Of a DNA stretch of 6,850 nt, positions 5,530-6,850 are shown one piece after another. A program made the translations under genes and the position numbers. How positions within the stretch are numbered: position 1 is the first letter of the stretch; every line of letters begins with the position of its first letter. The DNA comes from Ventricola sp051883735 (GTDB lineage: Bacteria; Bacillota; Clostridia; Christensenellales; Aristaeellaceae), in contig JBJEUH010000047.1 in NCBI GenBank assembly GCA_051883735.1, positions 1-6,850 on the forward strand, given 5' to 3'. The notes below the pieces were generated by a model. The model searched no databases and was not told the origin of the DNA. It saw only the letters and a list, made by a program, of their open reading frames with translations.

Positions 5530-6299
5530 TTACGATCAAGAATTCTGCCCAGATTGCCAAGATGCGTGAGGCCGGCGCCATGCTGCACGAGGTCCTCACG
5601 CAGCTGAGAGGGAAGATTCAGCCCGGAGTGACCACGCATGAGCTGGACGCGTTCGCGGAAAAGCTCATCCGGTCCTTCGGGGCGATCCCTTCTTTTCTCA
5701 ACTATGAAGGGTTCCCTGCCTCGATCTGCGCGTCTGTGGACAGCCAGGTCGTGCACGGCATCCCGTCGAAGAAGACTGTGCTCAAAGAGGGTCAGATCAT
5801 TTCGGTCGACTGTGGTTTGATTCTCGACGGCTGGCAGTCCGACAGCGCGTTCACCGCGCCGGTCGGCAAGGTCAGCGAGGAGGCGCAGCGTCTCATGGAT
5901 GTCACAGAAGAGAGTTTCTTCGAGGCGCTCAAGGTCGCGCGCGAAGGAAACAGGATCAGTGATATCGGCCATGCGGTTCAGCAGTATGTCGAGGAGCGCG
6001 GATTCTCCACGGTGCGCGCGCTGTGCGGTCATGGCATTGGACGGGAGATGCACGAGGATCCCCAGGTGCCCAATTACGGCATCCCGGGCCACGGCGTGCG
6101 GCTTCGCCGCGGTATGACGATCTGTATCGAGCCGATGATTGCAGCGGGCGATTATCACGTCAAGACGCTGCGCGACGGCTGGACGGTCGTGACAACCGAT
6201 GGAAGCCTCTGCTCCCATTATGAACACACCATCCTGATTACGGATGGCGAGCCCGAGCTGCTTTCCTACCCGGGCTATCATAAGGAGGAGAAGCGATGA
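5526..6299 (+). CDS. map: Type I methionine aminopeptidase
   Basis: The enzyme removes the initiator methionine from nascent proteins when the second residue is small. The 257-residue product is typical of a short type I enzyme without an N-terminal zinc-finger extension. By alignment with the E. coli enzyme, the five metal ligands are D95 (VDCG), D106 (QSDSAFT), H169 (CGHGIG), E202 (IEPM) and E233 (HYEHT). Catalytic histidines H78 (VVHGIP) and H176 (EMHEDP) are also present, so it should be active. The start overlaps the adk stop by four bases, favouring coupled translation; no strong AGGAGG precedes it. Codon use is looser than in the ribosomal genes (for example AGA, AGG, TTT and GGA appear). 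Its last codons (KEEKR) contain the next gene's ribosome binding site. Confidence 0.98.
   Translation: MITIKNSAQIAKMREAGAMLHEVLTQLRGKIQPGVTTHELDAFAEKLIRSFGAIPSFLNYEGFPASICASVDSQVVHGIPSKKTVLKEGQIISVDCGLILDGWQSDSAFTAPVGKVSEEAQRLMDVTEESFFEALKVAREGNRISDIGHAVQQYVEERGFSTVRALCGHGIGREMHEDPQVPNYGIPGHGVRLRRGMTICIEPMIAAGDYHVKTLRDGWTVVTTDGSLCSHYEHTILITDGEPELLSYPGYHKEEKR
6282..6290 (+). promoter_or_regulatory. Ribosome binding site for the KOW gene, inside the end of map
   Basis: AAGGAGGAG encodes the K-E-E near the C-terminus of methionine aminopeptidase and lies 5 bases before ATG 6296. It supports that start over the later in-frame ATG at 6311, which would be 20 bases away. Confidence 0.85.
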
Positions 6300-6598
6300 G
6301 CTCGTTTCCCATGGAGATCGGCCGGGTGGTCTTCTCCCGCGCGGGCCGCGATCAGGGACATTATTTCGTGATCGTGGACGTGATTGACGAGGATCATGTG
6401 GCCATCGCCAACGGCTGTCAAAGGAAAGTGGACAATCCCAAAAAGAAGAAGATCAAGCATCTGGTGGCAAAGCCCGAGGTTCTTGAAGAAATTCGGGAAA
6501 AAATTTTCGCAAAAAAGAGGATTTTTGACTCTGAGGTGCGAAATAAACTGGATGCTATCGGCTATCAAGAGGCATTGTTGCCGCGTAAGGAGGGTTAA
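6296..6598 (+). CDS. KOW-domain putative RNA-binding protein (L14e-like), function unknown
   Basis: The 100-residue product matches the small KOW-domain protein commonly found between map and infA in Bacillota spc operons, often described as a ribosomal L14e/L6e/L27e-like RNA-binding protein. Its function is not established. Residues 6-45 form the KOW-like barrel (MEIGRVVFSRAGRDQGHYFVIVDVIDEDHVAIANG), followed by the basic run RKVDNPKKKKIKHL at 43-56 and a charged helical C-terminus with LDAIGYQEALL near 86-96. The start overlaps the map stop (ATGA), and the 3' end contains the infA ribosome binding site. The gene is more AT-rich than its neighbours, 30% GC over 6481-6530, and contains an in-phase A AAA AAG at 6511-6517. 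Confidence is high for the family and low for any role. Confidence 0.9.
   Translation: MSSFPMEIGRVVFSRAGRDQGHYFVIVDVIDEDHVAIANGCQRKVDNPKKKKIKHLVAKPEVLEEIREKIFAKKRIFDSEVRNKLDAIGYQEALLPRKEG
6587..6593 (+). promoter_or_regulatory. Ribosome binding site for infA, inside the end of the KOW gene
   Basis: AAGGAGG encodes the K-E near the KOW protein C-terminus and lies 7 bases before the TTG at 6601. It supports TTG as the real start: an in-frame TAA at 6586-6588 blocks any earlier start, and no ATG or GTG follows nearby in frame. Confidence 0.85.
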
Positions 6599-6600
6599 CG

Positions 6601-6822
6601 TTGCCCAAGAGCGACAATATCGAGGTTGAAGGCGTCGTCGTTGAAGCGCTGCCGAACGCGAATTTTCGCGTGGAGGTAGCCGGCGGGCATAAGATTATGG
6701 CCCAGATCTCCGGTAAGATCCGCATGAATTTCATCCGCATCTATCCGGGCGACAAGGTCAAAGTCGAAATTTCTCCCTATGATCTGACCAGGGGCCGCAT
6801 CACCTGGCGCAGCAAGGGTTGA
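6601..6822 (+). CDS. infA: Translation initiation factor IF-1 with a TTG start codon
   Basis: IF-1 binds the 30S A site during initiation and works with IF-2 and IF-3 in selecting the initiator tRNA and start codon. The 73-residue product is full length. It shows the single S1-type OB fold: IEVEGVVVEALPNANFRVEVAGGHKIMAQISGK at 7-39, then IRMNFIRIYPGDKVKVEISPYDLTRGRITWR at 40-70. This is close to the standard IF-1 sequence throughout. The start is TTG, the only non-ATG start in the window. The strong AAGGAGG upstream and the standard N-terminal length support it. The TGA is followed by 28 bases containing the next ribosome binding site. Confidence 0.97.
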   Translation: MPKSDNIEVEGVVVEALPNANFRVEVAGGHKIMAQISGKIRMNFIRIYPGDKVKVEISPYDLTRGRITWRSKG

Positions 6823-6835
6823 GAAAACAAATTCG

Positions 6836-6842
6836 AGGAGGA
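6836..6842 (+). promoter_or_regulatory. Ribosome binding site of the next gene beyond the window (probably rpmJ)
   Basis: AGGAGGA lies 13 bases after the infA stop, and the window ends 8 bases later, so a start codon is expected at or just after 6851. In Bacillota the next gene is normally rpmJ (L36). That identity is inferred from gene order only. There is no terminator between infA and this site, so the operon continues. Confidence 0.75.
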
Positions 6843-6850
6843 ACGGACAA

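Noticed and set aside
6311..6313. An alternative start for the KOW protein at MEIGRVV.
   Set aside because: It fits the family N-terminus, but the ribosome binding site is 20 bases away. The ATG at 6296 is spaced correctly and overlaps the map stop.
6501..6526. A-run and T-run (AAAAAA-GAGGA-TTTTT) resembling a terminator.
   Set aside because: It is an A-U-only stem within coding sequence, without a GC-rich stem, and infA continues immediately downstream.
6525..6560. A possible internal promoter for infA, with TTGACT at 6525-6530.
   Set aside because: No acceptable -10 hexamer lies 16-18 bases downstream; the best match, TAAACT at 6544, is too close.

Overview
The window is an uninterrupted stretch of a bacterial spc (ribosomal protein) operon, all on the + strand. 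It starts in the last codons of rplN and ends at the ribosome binding site of the gene after infA, most likely rpmJ. The order is rplN(partial)-rplX-rplE-rpsN-rpsH-rplF-rplR-rpsE-rpmD-rplO-secY-adk-map-KOW protein-infA. The organism looks like a high-GC member of the Clostridia (Bacillota), plausibly an Oscillospiraceae/Ruminococcaceae-type gut anaerobe. The reasons are the four-cysteine zinc form of S14 and L24, a four-cysteine LID in adenylate kinase, the small KOW-domain gene between map and infA, strong AGGAGG ribosome binding sites throughout, and G/C-ending codons. The genus cannot be fixed from this window. The run of exactly 100 N suggests a draft or metagenome assembly.

Layout: bases 1-3631 encode ribosomal proteins of both subunits (L14, L24, L5, S14, S8, L6, L18, S5, L30, L15). 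They are separated by 9-29 base gaps, each holding a Shine-Dalgarno sequence. The central part of rpsE is missing behind the N run at 2738-2837. From 3633 come secY (protein translocation channel), adk (adenylate kinase), map (methionine aminopeptidase), a small KOW-domain putative RNA-binding protein and infA (initiation factor IF-1, TTG start). rplO-secY are one base apart, and adk-map and map-KOW overlap by four bases (ATGA), so translational coupling is likely.

The genes form one growth-linked unit: ribosome subunits, the channel that accepts nascent secreted and membrane proteins, the enzyme that trims the first methionine, an adenylate energy-balance enzyme and an initiation factor. No gene-free stretch longer than about 30 bases exists. 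I see no tRNA, rRNA, CRISPR, mobile element, promoter or terminator that I can support.

I do not see a new biological system here. The points worth a second look are modest: the assembly gap, whose true size should be about 250 bases; an exact 18-base triplicated repeat in an Arg/Glu-rich S5 N-terminal extension; the uncharacterised KOW gene, with an AT-rich patch and an in-phase A AAA AAG heptamer; the TTG start of infA; a GCAA-capped mini-hairpin before adk; and repeated fusion of stop codons or protein C-termini with the next Shine-Dalgarno.
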